64,000 nucleotides of DNA from Pseudomonas sp. GM74 (GTDB lineage Bacteria > Pseudomonadota > Gammaproteobacteria > Pseudomonadales > Pseudomonadaceae), in assembly GCF_000282455.1 (NCBI RefSeq), contig NZ_AKJG01000046.1, positions 93,551 through 157,550 on the forward strand. The letters run 5' to 3'. Of the stretch, positions 23,273-31,474 are shown piece after piece. A program made the position numbers and the translations under genes. A model generated the notes under the pieces. The model was not told the DNA's origin. It saw only the letters and a list, made by a program, of their open reading frames with translations, and made no database searches. Every line of letters starts with the position of its first letter. The stretch's first letter is position 1.

Positions 23273-24750
23273 TGGCCCGCTATCCGACGCTAACCCGTAA
23301 CGGATTCGTGTTGCCGTCGAACATCAAGGCCAGTTACGAAGGCGCCGGAGAGGGTCGTCGATCCACTGGCTGGGATGCGCCGGACAACGGGATCAACAGC
23401 ATCAACACCCCGGCGCTGCGCAATCTGCGCTCACGCTCGCGGGCAGCGGTTCGAAATGATCCGTATGCCTATAACGTGATCGACAAGCGCGTCAGCAACC
23501 TGATCGGTACCGGCATTACGCCGCGACCGAAAACCGATAACGAAGCCCTGCGCAAACTGCTGCAAGAGCTTTGGGATGACTGGGTCGATGAGTCGGATGC
23601 CGATGAGCGCACCGACTTCAACGGCCAGCAGGCGCTGGTGGCCCGCACGGTGGAAACTTCGGGCGAATGTTTTTTGCGGTTGCGTCCGCGCGGCCTGGAC
23701 GAAGGCTTCGCGGTGCCGCTGCAGCTACAAATTCTGGCCCCAGAGTTTGTGCCACATGACAAGTTCGAGACCACCCGCGACGGCAACTTCATTCGTGCCG
23801 GCATCGAATTCACCCCCGGCGGCAAGCGGGTGGCGTACTGGATGTACCTGGCGCATCCACGCGATGCCTCGTCGCTGAATGCGGGTTACAACCAGCTGGT
23901 GCGCGTACCAGCCGCGCAGGTGCTGCACATCTTTGAACCGGTCGAGCCGGGTCAGCTGCGCGGCGTACCACGCTTGTCTCCGGTGTTGAAGCGCTTGCGC
24001 AGCCTCGACAACTATGACGATGCGGTGTTGTTCCGTCAGGAAGTGGCCAACCTGTTTGCCGGCTTTATCACCCGGCCACCACCGGAGTCCGGCCCCGTGC
24101 CAAGGGACCCGGTCACCGGGCTGCCGCTGAGTCTGGATCGCGACGGCTTCACACCGATGGTCGCGCTGGAGCCCGGCACCATGCAGGAACTGGGGCCGGG
24201 TGAAGAGGTTGAATTCTCCAAACCACCGGACGCCGGCAACAACTATCCCGACTTCATGCGGCAGCAGTTGATGGCAGCTGCTGCGGGCACCGGGACGCCG
24301 TACGAAATCCTCACCGGCGACATGCGCGAGGTCAACGACCGGGCGCTGCGGGTCGTGCTCAACGAGTTCCGCCGTCGTCTGGAGCAACTGCAGTTCAGTG
24401 TGTACGTGCACCAGCTCTGTCGCCCGGTCCGGGCGGCCTGGATGGATATGGCCGTGCTGTCAGGTGTCCTCCAGCTGGATGACTATGCCCGGCGCCGTCG
24501 TGAGTACCTGCGCACCCGCTGGGTACCGCAAGGCTGGGCCTACATCCAGCCGGTGCAGGACGTGCAGGCACGGCGAATGGAAGTGCAGGCCGGCTTCGCT
24601 TCGCGCAGTGAAATGGTCCTGCGCACCGGTTATGACGCTGAAACGGTCGACGCGGAAAACGCCGCCGACCTAGCCCGGGCCACCAAGCTTGGCCTCAATT
24701 ACACCACTCTTGAAACGTTCGTCCCCGTCGACGACAAGGAGCAACCATGA
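23272..24750 (+). CDS. portal protein, lambda gpB family
   Basis: A 492-residue portal subunit that forms the dodecameric DNA channel at one capsid vertex. Typical segments are NTPALRNLRSRSRAAVRNDPYA, VSNLIGTGI, PRGLDEGFAVPLQLQILAPE, VLHIFEPVEPGQLRGVP and FRRRLEQLQFSVYVHQLCRPV. Start ATG 23272 overlaps the gpW stop. The length is near lambda gpB (533). It is followed in a four-base overlap by the head protease. Confidence 0.95.
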   Translation: MARYPTLTRNGFVLPSNIKASYEGAGEGRRSTGWDAPDNGINSINTPALRNLRSRSRAAVRNDPYAYNVIDKRVSNLIGTGITPRPKTDNEALRKLLQELWDDWVDESDADERTDFNGQQALVARTVETSGECFLRLRPRGLDEGFAVPLQLQILAPEFVPHDKFETTRDGNFIRAGIEFTPGGKRVAYWMYLAHPRDASSLNAGYNQLVRVPAAQVLHIFEPVEPGQLRGVPRLSPVLKRLRSLDNYDDAVLFRQEVANLFAGFITRPPPESGPVPRDPVTGLPLSLDRDGFTPMVALEPGTMQELGPGEEVEFSKPPDAGNNYPDFMRQQLMAAAAGTGTPYEILTGDMREVNDRALRVVLNEFRRRLEQLQFSVYVHQLCRPVRAAWMDMAVLSGVLQLDDYARRRREYLRTRWVPQGWAYIQPVQDVQARRMEVQAGFASRSEMVLRTGYDAETVDAENAADLARATKLGLNYTTLETFVPVDDKEQP

Positions 24751-25901
24751 GCAAGAAGGCGCGGCCACGCGTTTATAACCGGGCGGGCAAACGCGTGCAG
24801 GTGCAGGACAAGACCTGGTACGCGCTGCAAGCCAGCGGCGAGGCTGCCGAGCGGGTGATCGAGGTCTTTGTCTATGGCGAGATCGGCGCCTGGGGCATTA
24901 CTGCCAATCAGTTTGTGCAAGACCTGCGCGCGATGGACGATGGCGTGTCACCGGTGATCGCCGCGTTCAACAGCATCGGCGGCGACCTGTTCGACGGACT
25001 GGCGATGCACAACGCTCTGTCGCGTTTGGGCGAGCGCTGTACCGGTCGCATTGACGCATTGGCGGCCAGTGCCGCCAGCGTGGCGGTGTGCGGCGCGCAC
25101 CGCGTCGTGATTGCGTCCAACGCCATGCTGATGATTCACAACCCGTGGACCTATGCGGCCGGGGACGCCGACGATTTTCGCAAGGTGGCCGATGTCCTCG
25201 ATCAGACGATGGAAGCCATCATTGCGGCCTACAAGGCCAAGGCTCCGGACATCGATGAGGACGAGTTGCGGCGCCTGGTGGCCAATGAAACCTGGTTGAC
25301 CGCCAGTGAAGCGGTGGCTCTGGGGCTGGCCGATGAAGTCGGCGACGGTGTGACGGTGAAGGCTTGCCTCGGCCAGGGGGCGGTGCTGCAGCGTTACCAG
25401 CACGCGCCGGCCGAACTTCTGGCTCAGTTCGACGAGCCACCCGAGCCGGATCCTGAGCTGGAGCCCGAAGATCCGCCGTTGGTACCACCGGTGGTCGACG
25501 CGGCCAAGCTGGCCCTGTTGGTCACCCAACGATGCGCCGAGTCGGGCATCAGCAACCTGGTCGAGCCGCTGCTCAGCTCCACCCGACTTGAAAGCGAAGA
25601 GATCGTCCAGGCCGGCCTGACGCGGGCCAAGGCCGTGAACGACCTTTGTGTAGCTGCGCGTTTGCCCGAGTTCAGTGTCGAGTATGTCGCGGCGGGCCTG
25701 GACGTTGCGGCGGTCCGAGCGCGTCTGTTCGACAAGATCGTCAGCAGCGGCAAGGGCTTCGAAATTGACAACAGCTTGCCGCTGGACAATGACCCCGCAC
25801 CTAAGGTGCAGGCCAAGCAACTTGATCAACCTTCTATCTGGTCCGCGCGCCAAGCCGCGCAGTCCGGTCAATCCCGACCCGCAACAGGAGCAAGACGATG
25901 A
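24747..25901 (+). CDS. ClpP-like head maturation protease with scaffold-like C-terminus
   Basis: A 384-residue protein. Residues ~35-210 are a ClpP/S49-type serine protease: FNSIGGDLFDGLAMHN, the nucleophile serine in ALAASAASVAV, histidine in MLMIHNPW, and GLADEVGDGV. Beyond residue 225 a Pro/Glu-rich linker leads to a helical region that probably acts as an internal scaffold, as in lambda gpC/Nu3. It should cleave head proteins and itself during procapsid maturation. It starts in ATGA overlap with the portal gene. Confidence 0.92.
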   Translation: MSKKARPRVYNRAGKRVQVQDKTWYALQASGEAAERVIEVFVYGEIGAWGITANQFVQDLRAMDDGVSPVIAAFNSIGGDLFDGLAMHNALSRLGERCTGRIDALAASAASVAVCGAHRVVIASNAMLMIHNPWTYAAGDADDFRKVADVLDQTMEAIIAAYKAKAPDIDEDELRRLVANETWLTASEAVALGLADEVGDGVTVKACLGQGAVLQRYQHAPAELLAQFDEPPEPDPELEPEDPPLVPPVVDAAKLALLVTQRCAESGISNLVEPLLSSTRLESEEIVQAGLTRAKAVNDLCVAARLPEFSVEYVAAGLDVAAVRARLFDKIVSSGKGFEIDNSLPLDNDPAPKVQAKQLDQPSIWSARQAAQSGQSRPATGARR

Positions 25902-26242
25902 GTATCCAACGAGAGCCGATGCATGCAGGCGAATTTCTCCTGTCCGAAGCGGCGGGCACCATTTCCCGCGAAGCTATCAATGTCGCCGCCGGTCCAGCAT
26001 TGGAACCGGGGCAGATCCTCGGCCTAGTCAGCTTGACTGGTGAATTCGCCCCCTACAACCCGACGGCCGAAGACGGCAGCGAAAACGCGATCGCCATTCT
26101 CTACGGTCCGTTGGGCGAGTCGGATCTGGTCCGACGCGGGCGGGCAGTGGTGCGGCTGGCTGAAGTCAGCGAAGCCCATCTGACGGGGTTGGATCCTGCT
26201 GCTGAAAAGGCGTTGGCCACTCACTTCCTGATCGTTCGCTAA
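25898..26242 (+). CDS. head decoration protein, gpD-like
   Basis: A 114-residue capsid-stabilising protein. The gpD pattern is visible: a disordered N-terminus (HAGEFLLSEAAGTISREAI), then GPALEPGQILGLVS, AIAILYGPLGES, VVRLAEVSEAHL and a helical end. Trimers bind at three-fold positions of the expanded capsid. It is coupled by ATGA to the protease and followed by a terminator. Confidence 0.92.
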   Translation: MSIQREPMHAGEFLLSEAAGTISREAINVAAGPALEPGQILGLVSLTGEFAPYNPTAEDGSENAIAILYGPLGESDLVRRGRAVVRLAEVSEAHLTGLDPAAEKALATHFLIVR

Positions 26243-26262
26243 GACGGTCAACCTGATTATCC

Positions 26263-26287
26263 AACCCGCCGAGTGCGGGTTTTTGCA
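26263..26287 (+). terminator. terminator between gpD and the major capsid gene
   Basis: ACCCGC-CGAGT-GCGGGT is followed by TTTT. Its position after gpD would modulate the level of upstream head transcripts relative to capsid mRNA. Confidence 0.85.
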
Positions 26288-26303
26288 TTCTGGAGATTGC
26301 TTC

Positions 26304-27299
26304 ATGGCTGACATTGAAATCTTTAACGACGATGCGTTTTCGGTCTCCTCGCTGACCGCCGCCATCAATGAACAGGAATACCTGCCGGGCCGCATCAGCA
26401 GCCTCGGCCTGTTCCAGGAAGAGGGCATCACCACCCTGACCGTACAGATTGAAAAGGACGGCGACACCCTGGCCTTGGTGCCAGCCGGTGAGCGCGGCAC
26501 CTCCGGGCTGGTGGTGGCTGGCAGCAAGCGCAATCTGATCCCGTTCAACACCGTGCACCTGCCGCAACGCTTTGCGATCAAGGCTGACGAGATCCAGGGC
26601 ATTCGTGCCTTTGGTACCCGTTCTGAATTGCAGGCCGTGCAGGACGTGGTCAACAAGCGCCTGGCCAAAGCGCGCCGACAGCTGGATGCCACGCACGAAT
26701 TTCAGCGTATGGGCGCGCTGAACGGCCAAATCCTCGACGCGGACGGCACCACCGTCTTGCTCGACATCTACAAAACCTTTGGTGTGACCCGCAAGAAAAT
26801 GTCCATGGGGCTGAACAGTCCGGACACCGAGCTTCGCGTCAAGTGTGGTGATGCGCTGGACCTTCAGGAGGAAGCCCTGGGCAGTATCACCAGCACGGGC
26901 TCGCGTGCGCTGTGCGGTAAGAATTTCTGGAACAAGCTGCTGGTCCACAAGTCGGTCAAAGAGACTTACCTCAACAGTCAGCAGGCGGCTGCTTTGCGTG
27001 GTGATGCCCGTGAGAGTTTCGAGTTCGGCGGCATCGTCTGGGAGCGCTATCGCGGCAAGATCGCCGGTGTGACCTTCATCCACGACGACAAGGCGCTGCT
27101 GATTCCCGAAGGTGTGCCGGACCTGTACATCTCGGTGTTCGCGCCGGCGGACTACATGGAAACGGTCAACACCGAAGGCGTGCCGTACTACAGCAAGATC
27201 GAGCCGCTGCCGTTCAACAAAGGCATGGCCGGTGAAGCGCAGTCGAATCCGCTACACCTGTGCACGCGCCCGCTCGCGCAGATCCTCCTGGAACTCTGA
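26304..27299 (+). CDS. major capsid protein, gpE family
   Basis: A 331-residue HK97-fold shell protein. The family features are IEIFNDDAFSVSSLTAAIN, a strand-rich N-terminus with GRISSLGLFQEEGITTLTV, LIPFNTVHLPQRFAIKADEIQGIRAFG (the P-domain start) and FEFGGIVWERYRG near the C-terminus. Length equals lambda gpE (341) within a few residues. ATG 26304 is preceded by GGAG. It is the most abundant virion protein expected here. Confidence 0.95.
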   Translation: MADIEIFNDDAFSVSSLTAAINEQEYLPGRISSLGLFQEEGITTLTVQIEKDGDTLALVPAGERGTSGLVVAGSKRNLIPFNTVHLPQRFAIKADEIQGIRAFGTRSELQAVQDVVNKRLAKARRQLDATHEFQRMGALNGQILDADGTTVLLDIYKTFGVTRKKMSMGLNSPDTELRVKCGDALDLQEEALGSITSTGSRALCGKNFWNKLLVHKSVKETYLNSQQAAALRGDARESFEFGGIVWERYRGKIAGVTFIHDDKALLIPEGVPDLYISVFAPADYMETVNTEGVPYYSKIEPLPFNKGMAGEAQSNPLHLCTRPLAQILLEL

Positions 27300-27301
27300 C
27301 C

Positions 27302-27622
27302 GTGGCCTTTCGCGACCTGGTCGCCGAGGTCGACGCGGTGGTGTTCGAGACGCTGGGCGACAGCGCACGGATCGAAGGTCGAGCCGAGCCGGTCCTCGGC
27401 ATGTTCGCGGCGCCCTGGCTGCAGCCGAAGTTCGGCAAGCTCAACACCGGGTTGCGTGAGCCTCGTTTCGAAATCCGTGTCAGCGATTCCCACGGTCTGG
27501 AGCAGGGCCTGTTGGTCAGTATCGATTTACCGGCCCTGGACGGCGGTGGCGATTATGACCTGGTGCAGCTGGAGCCGAGCGGCGACGGTTTGGTTGCCTT
27601 GATCCTGAGGATGCGTGCATGA
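27302..27622 (+). CDS. head-tail joining protein, FII-like
   Basis: A 106-residue protein in the lambda FII/Gifsy-2 attachment family: a helical start (FRDLVAEVDAVVFETLGDSA), then a beta-rich part (FEIRVSDSHGLEQGLLVSIDL, YDLVQLEPSGDGLVALILRM). It forms a ring below gpW for tail docking. The GTG start at 27302 lies two bases after the capsid stop; no nearby ATG preserves the conserved region. ATGA overlap with the next gene. Confidence 0.8.
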   Translation: MAFRDLVAEVDAVVFETLGDSARIEGRAEPVLGMFAAPWLQPKFGKLNTGLREPRFEIRVSDSHGLEQGLLVSIDLPALDGGGDYDLVQLEPSGDGLVALILRMRA

Positions 27623-28272
27623 GCGTTGGTAGCTATTACAAGTCGTCGGCCGACGGCGGGATGGTCACCATCCAGTCGTCGTCGGCGGATCTGCAAGCGT
27701 TCCAGGACTTCGCCAAGGTGGTGCCCAAGGCGGCTGCGGCCGCGCATCGTCGAGCGATCAACAAGACGTTGGGCCGGTTGCGCACGCACATCGCCCGGGC
27801 GGTCAGTCGACAGGAACGCATCGCCGTTGCGGCGGTGCGTCAACGGTTGCGCAGTTACCCGGTCACCGGTGGGGCTATGAGCGGCAAGCTGTGGTTTGGC
27901 TTGAACGCCATCGAGTCCAGTCGGATCGGTCGCGCGCGGCAGACTGGCAGCGGCGTGTCGGTGGCAGGACGGCGTTACCAGGGTGCGTTCCTTAAACAGG
28001 TCTACGGCAATAAACCCGATATCTGGATCCGCACGGCGAGCAAGCATTTCGATGCGGACGATTACCCCGACAGTACGGTGTCATCAGGGCGCGGGCCGAG
28101 TTCGGGGTGGGTCGCTGAAAATGGCAGCCGGTTTCCACTGGCTAAGGCCAAGGTGTCCTTGGAACAGGCGCGACCGCATTTCGACATTTGGGTGCGTAAG
28201 GCCGATGAGATTTTGCTGCTGATCCTGCAGCAAGAACTCAACTTCGAGCTGCAAAAGTACTTGAGGAGTTAG
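27619..28272 (+). CDS. minor tail protein Z-like
   Basis: A 217-residue homologue of the prophage tail protein Z family, with AFQDFAKVVPKAAAAAHRRAINKTLGRLRT and a basic linker region, then EILLLILQQELNFELQKYL. In lambda, gpZ completes tails for joining. Its presence next to FII inside an otherwise P2-like tail phage marks the lambda-head/P2-tail boundary. Confidence 0.8.
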   Translation: MSVGSYYKSSADGGMVTIQSSSADLQAFQDFAKVVPKAAAAAHRRAINKTLGRLRTHIARAVSRQERIAVAAVRQRLRSYPVTGGAMSGKLWFGLNAIESSRIGRARQTGSGVSVAGRRYQGAFLKQVYGNKPDIWIRTASKHFDADDYPDSTVSSGRGPSSGWVAENGSRFPLAKAKVSLEQARPHFDIWVRKADEILLLILQQELNFELQKYLRS

Positions 28273-28276
28273 TGCC

Positions 28277-28795
28277 GTGTCGGAAGAACCTTTTAGCCTA
28301 GGTCAACTGTATCGGGCCATTGAGCAACAACTGCTGGCGGAGATGCCGGGTGTGTGTGCGGTAACGGCCTGGCCGAATATTAAAGATCGCGTGGCGCTGC
28401 CAGCGGTGTTTCTGGAGATGGCCGAGATTGAACCCGGTGTCGATATTGGCACCGGCGAAACGACCTTGGTGTGCAGGTTCGAGGCACGCATCGTCGTCGA
28501 TCCGATCAAACCGCTCCATCATCAGCAGGCCGTGCAACTGGCCACCCAGCTTGCGGTGATTTTGCGGGCGCAGACCTGGGGGCTGGCGGTTGAACCGGCG
28601 GTGTTCATTCAGGCCGGGCAGGACTGGACCCGGCCAGAGCTGGATGGCTACACCGTCTGGTTGGTGGAGTGGCATCAGCAGATTTACCTCGGTGCACAGC
28701 AATGGCCATGGCCGGATGAGCAACCGGGCTCGCTGTGGTTCGGTTTCAACCACGATCCGAAAGAGGCGTTCTTTCCGGCGGATGACGTGCCATGA
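28277..28795 (+). CDS. tail completion/terminator-like protein
   Basis: A 172-residue protein with a GTG start. The region QLYRAIEQQLLAEMPGVCAV..WPNIKDRVALPAVFLEMAEIEPG and LVCRFEARIVVD has the alpha-beta arrangement of tail terminator proteins, and its position between Z and gpV fits. I cannot distinguish it from other neck proteins. It ends in ATGA overlap with the spike gene. Confidence 0.65.
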   Translation: MSEEPFSLGQLYRAIEQQLLAEMPGVCAVTAWPNIKDRVALPAVFLEMAEIEPGVDIGTGETTLVCRFEARIVVDPIKPLHHQQAVQLATQLAVILRAQTWGLAVEPAVFIQAGQDWTRPELDGYTVWLVEWHQQIYLGAQQWPWPDEQPGSLWFGFNHDPKEAFFPADDVP

Positions 28796-29349
28796 GTTTC
28801 GCCCTTGCTGAACATGACCGCATGATTGCCGCCATGCTGATGCCCTGCGTGGTGGTCGGTGTGGATTTGGCAGCAGGCGTTGTTCGGGTGCAGGTCGGTG
28901 ATTGGGTCAGCGCGTGGGTGCGCTGGCACAGTCTGGCGGCCGGCAAGGCCCGTCACTGGCGGGCGCCGAGCCTGAACGAACAGGGGGTGCTGTTCAACCC
29001 CAGCGGCCAAGCCGGCATGGGCACCTTCATTCCCGGGCTGTACGGGGATGCCGGTGGCCAACCGGACAACCGCGATCACGTGGAGGTCTGGCGCTTTGAT
29101 GATGGCGGTTCGTTGATCTACGACTGGGCGGCCAAGAGCTATAGCATCACCCTGCCGAGCGGCACGGTGACCATCAAAGTCGCCAGCACGGAGGTGGTCG
29201 TAACGGACAGCGCCATCAACGTGACCACCGGGAACATCAACCTGAAAGCAGCGGTGACCATCGACGGCGCCTTACACGTCACGAAGGGCATCACCAGTGC
29301 GGGCGCAATCATCGACGCCGGTGGCAACAGCAACCACCACACGCATTAA
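28792..29349 (+). CDS. baseplate spike protein gpV
   Basis: A 185-residue tail spike of the P2 gpV type. The N-terminal OB fold (VVVGVDLAAGVVRVQVGDWVSAWVRW) is followed by a repetitive beta-helix (YSITLPSGTVTIKVASTEVVVTDSAI, GNINLKAAVTIDGALHV) and the end NSNHHTH. In known contractile spikes an HxH motif at the tip binds iron; NHHTH provides it. The protein pierces the outer membrane when the sheath contracts. Confidence 0.93.
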   Translation: MSFALAEHDRMIAAMLMPCVVVGVDLAAGVVRVQVGDWVSAWVRWHSLAAGKARHWRAPSLNEQGVLFNPSGQAGMGTFIPGLYGDAGGQPDNRDHVEVWRFDDGGSLIYDWAAKSYSITLPSGTVTIKVASTEVVVTDSAINVTTGNINLKAAVTIDGALHVTKGITSAGAIIDAGGNSNHHTH

Positions 29350-29366
29350 TTTCAATCTCCCAACGG

Positions 29367-29388
29367 CCCGCCATGTGCGGGTTTTTTT
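29367..29388 (+). terminator. terminator after gpV
   Basis: CCCGC-CATGT-GCGGG is followed by seven Ts, 17 bases after the spike gene. Confidence 0.85.
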
Positions 29389-29405
29389 ATGCCTGGAGCA
29401 AACAC

Positions 29406-29654
29406 ATGGCCAAGATCGATGCGCCTAACAACGACCCACAAGCGAGCCCTGAGCCGTTGCCGCAACCCGTGTCGGTACCAGTTTCTACGTTGATGAAGTT
29501 TCGCGACAAGGTCTACACGTCCCGCCAACTGATCCTGCCTGAAACGCAACGCAGCCTGCCGGTGGCCAGGGGCATGGTCGAAGTGCTGGGCTCCGACACC
29601 GAGGCCGTCAAGTTTCTGAAAGCCCATGACGAATTCGAACTGCTGAAGGAGTAA
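29406..29654 (+). CDS. small tail-module protein of unknown function
   Basis: An 82-residue protein with a proline-rich, charged N-terminus (NNDPQASPEPLPQPVSVP) and a compact rest (MKFRDKVYTSRQLILPETQRSLPVARG, KFLKAHDEFELLKE). I cannot assign it a function. It lies between gpV and gpW and is probably a baseplate accessory or chaperone. Confidence 0.65.
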   Translation: MAKIDAPNNDPQASPEPLPQPVSVPVSTLMKFRDKVYTSRQLILPETQRSLPVARGMVEVLGSDTEAVKFLKAHDEFELLKE

Positions 29655-29659
29655 CCCAG

Positions 29660-29986
29660 ATGATCGGAATGGATCGCCACACCGGCCAGCCCATTTCCGG
29701 CATCGAGCATTTGCGGCAGTCCATCGGGGACATTCTGGGCACGCCACTGGGCAGTCGTCGGCATCGACCAGAGTACGGCAGTACGCTCCCGCGCTTTGTC
29801 GACCTGCCCATTAACGAAGGCTGGAAAAGCTCCGTGCAGGCGGAGGCCGCCAGGGCCTTGGGGCGCTGGGAGCCGCGTTTGAAGCTGGACCAGGTGCGGG
29901 TCATTTCGGTGATCGGTGGGCAAATCAATCTGAAAATCGCCGGCAAGTATCAAGGCGATGGCGTGCTGTTGGAGGTGGGCGTATGA
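29660..29986 (+). CDS. baseplate protein gpW (gp25-like)
   Basis: A 108-residue gp25/gpW baseplate wedge protein: GMDRHTGQPISGIEHLRQSIGDILGTPLGSRRHRPEYGS is diagnostic, with the GSR..PEYG turn. It anchors the first sheath ring. ATGA overlap with gpJ and the V-W-J-I order agree with P2. Confidence 0.95.
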   Translation: MIGMDRHTGQPISGIEHLRQSIGDILGTPLGSRRHRPEYGSTLPRFVDLPINEGWKSSVQAEAARALGRWEPRLKLDQVRVISVIGGQINLKIAGKYQGDGVLLEVGV

Positions 29987-30864
29987 GCATCGTTGATCTG
30001 TCGTCGCTTCCCGCGCCGAGCGTGCTGGAGCCGTTGGATTTCGAAGCCGTGTATGAGGAAGGCCTGGGGGTCTTTCGCGGCTACATGGGCGACAACTGGA
30101 ACGCCGCGCTGGAAAGCGATCCGGTGACCAAGGTGTTGGAAGTCGGGGCCTACATCAAGGTCGGCAACCGTGCCCGAGTCAACGATGCCGGCAAGGCGCT
30201 GTTACTGGCACACGCCATCCGCGATGATCTCGATCACTTGGGAGCCAACGTCAATCTCAAACGGTTGGTCATTCAGGCCGAGGATCTTCTGGCGGTACCG
30301 CCGGTACCGGAGGTCAGGGAAGATGACGACCCGTTCCGTGAACGCATTCAGTTGGCCTACGAAGGGTTGACCACTGCCGGCCCGCGTGCCAGCTACATCC
30401 TGCATGCGCGCAATGCGTCGGGCCTGGTCGCGGATGCCACCGCCGAAAGTCCGGCACCCTGCAACGTTACGGTCACGGTGCTGAGTTCCGAGGGCAAAGG
30501 CGTGGCCAGTCCTGAACTGCTGGCCACGGTCAAGGCGGCACTGAATGACGAGGACGTCAGGCCTGTGGGTGATCGGCTGACCGTGCAAAGCGCGCAGATT
30601 ATCGACTACCGCATCGATGCGATTCTGCACATGAGCAGTGTCGGGCCTGAGGTGGACGCCAGCCTGGCTGAGGCCAAAAGCCGCATTAACGCTTGGATCA
30701 ATCCACGCAAGCGGCTCGGGGTCGAAGTGGCGCGCTCGGCGGTGGACGCGCAGCTGCATATCGCCGGCGTGTCTCGTGTTGAGCTGGTCGGCTGGGTCGA
30801 CCTAGCCCCGACCAAGGCGCAGGCGGTGTACTGCACCGAAGTCACCGTAAATCTGGCGGGCTGA
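29983..30864 (+). CDS. baseplate assembly protein J
   Basis: A 293-residue baseplate wedge component (gpJ family, T4 gp6-like). LEPLDFEAVYEEGLGVFRGYMG, ANVNLKRLVIQ, YEGLTTAGPRASYILHARNAS and SLAEAKSRINAWINPRKRLGVEVARS follow the family pattern. With gpI and gpW it makes the six wedges around the spike. Confidence 0.95.
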   Translation: MSIVDLSSLPAPSVLEPLDFEAVYEEGLGVFRGYMGDNWNAALESDPVTKVLEVGAYIKVGNRARVNDAGKALLLAHAIRDDLDHLGANVNLKRLVIQAEDLLAVPPVPEVREDDDPFRERIQLAYEGLTTAGPRASYILHARNASGLVADATAESPAPCNVTVTVLSSEGKGVASPELLATVKAALNDEDVRPVGDRLTVQSAQIIDYRIDAILHMSSVGPEVDASLAEAKSRINAWINPRKRLGVEVARSAVDAQLHIAGVSRVELVGWVDLAPTKAQAVYCTEVTVNLAG

Positions 30865-30865
30865 C

Positions 30866-31474
30866 ATGAACAGCCTACTGCCGAGCAATAGCACGCAACT
30901 GGAGCGCGCCCTGGAGGCGGCGTTCTACGAAAAAACCATTGTCCCGCTGCGCACGCTCTACAACGCCGACACCTGTCCGGTGCATTTGCTGCCGCACCTG
31001 GCGTGGGCCTGGTCGGTCGATCGCTGGGATTATCGGTGGAGCGAGGCGACCAAGCGCGCCGCGATCAAGGCGTCGTATTACATCCATGCCCACAAGGGCA
31101 CCATCGGCGCCTTGCGTCGGGTGGTCGAGCCCCTGGGCTACCTGATCGAGATTATCGAGTGGTTCAACACGGTTCCGGAGGGGGTGCCAGGCACCTTCGC
31201 GCTCAAGGTGGGCGTGCTGGACACCGGGATCACCGAGGAAATGTATCAGGAGCTGGAGCGCCTGATCGACGACGCGAAGCCGGTGACGCGGCATCTGACG
31301 GGCTTGGCGATCAGCCTGGAAAGCCAAGGCATCTTGAACGTCGCGATCAGCGTGTACGAAGGCGATGAAATCGACGTTTACCCACCGGTTGCGCGTGACA
31401 TCGAGGTCAGCGGCACCCTCGGCGTGGTTGGCCGCGAACACTCCATAGACACCCTGGACGTTTATTATGATTGA
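30866..31474 (+). CDS. tail protein I
   Basis: A 202-residue P2 gpI homologue: LLPSNSTQLERALEAAF, the DTCPVHLLPHLAWAWSVDRWDYRWSEATKRAAIKAS core and HKGTIGALRRVVEPLGYLIEI are all family hallmarks. It is part of the baseplate wedge and positions the tail fibre encoded next, which overlaps it by eight bases. Confidence 0.95.
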   Translation: MNSLLPSNSTQLERALEAAFYEKTIVPLRTLYNADTCPVHLLPHLAWAWSVDRWDYRWSEATKRAAIKASYYIHAHKGTIGALRRVVEPLGYLIEIIEWFNTVPEGVPGTFALKVGVLDTGITEEMYQELERLIDDAKPVTRHLTGLAISLESQGILNVAISVYEGDEIDVYPPVARDIEVSGTLGVVGREHSIDTLDVYYD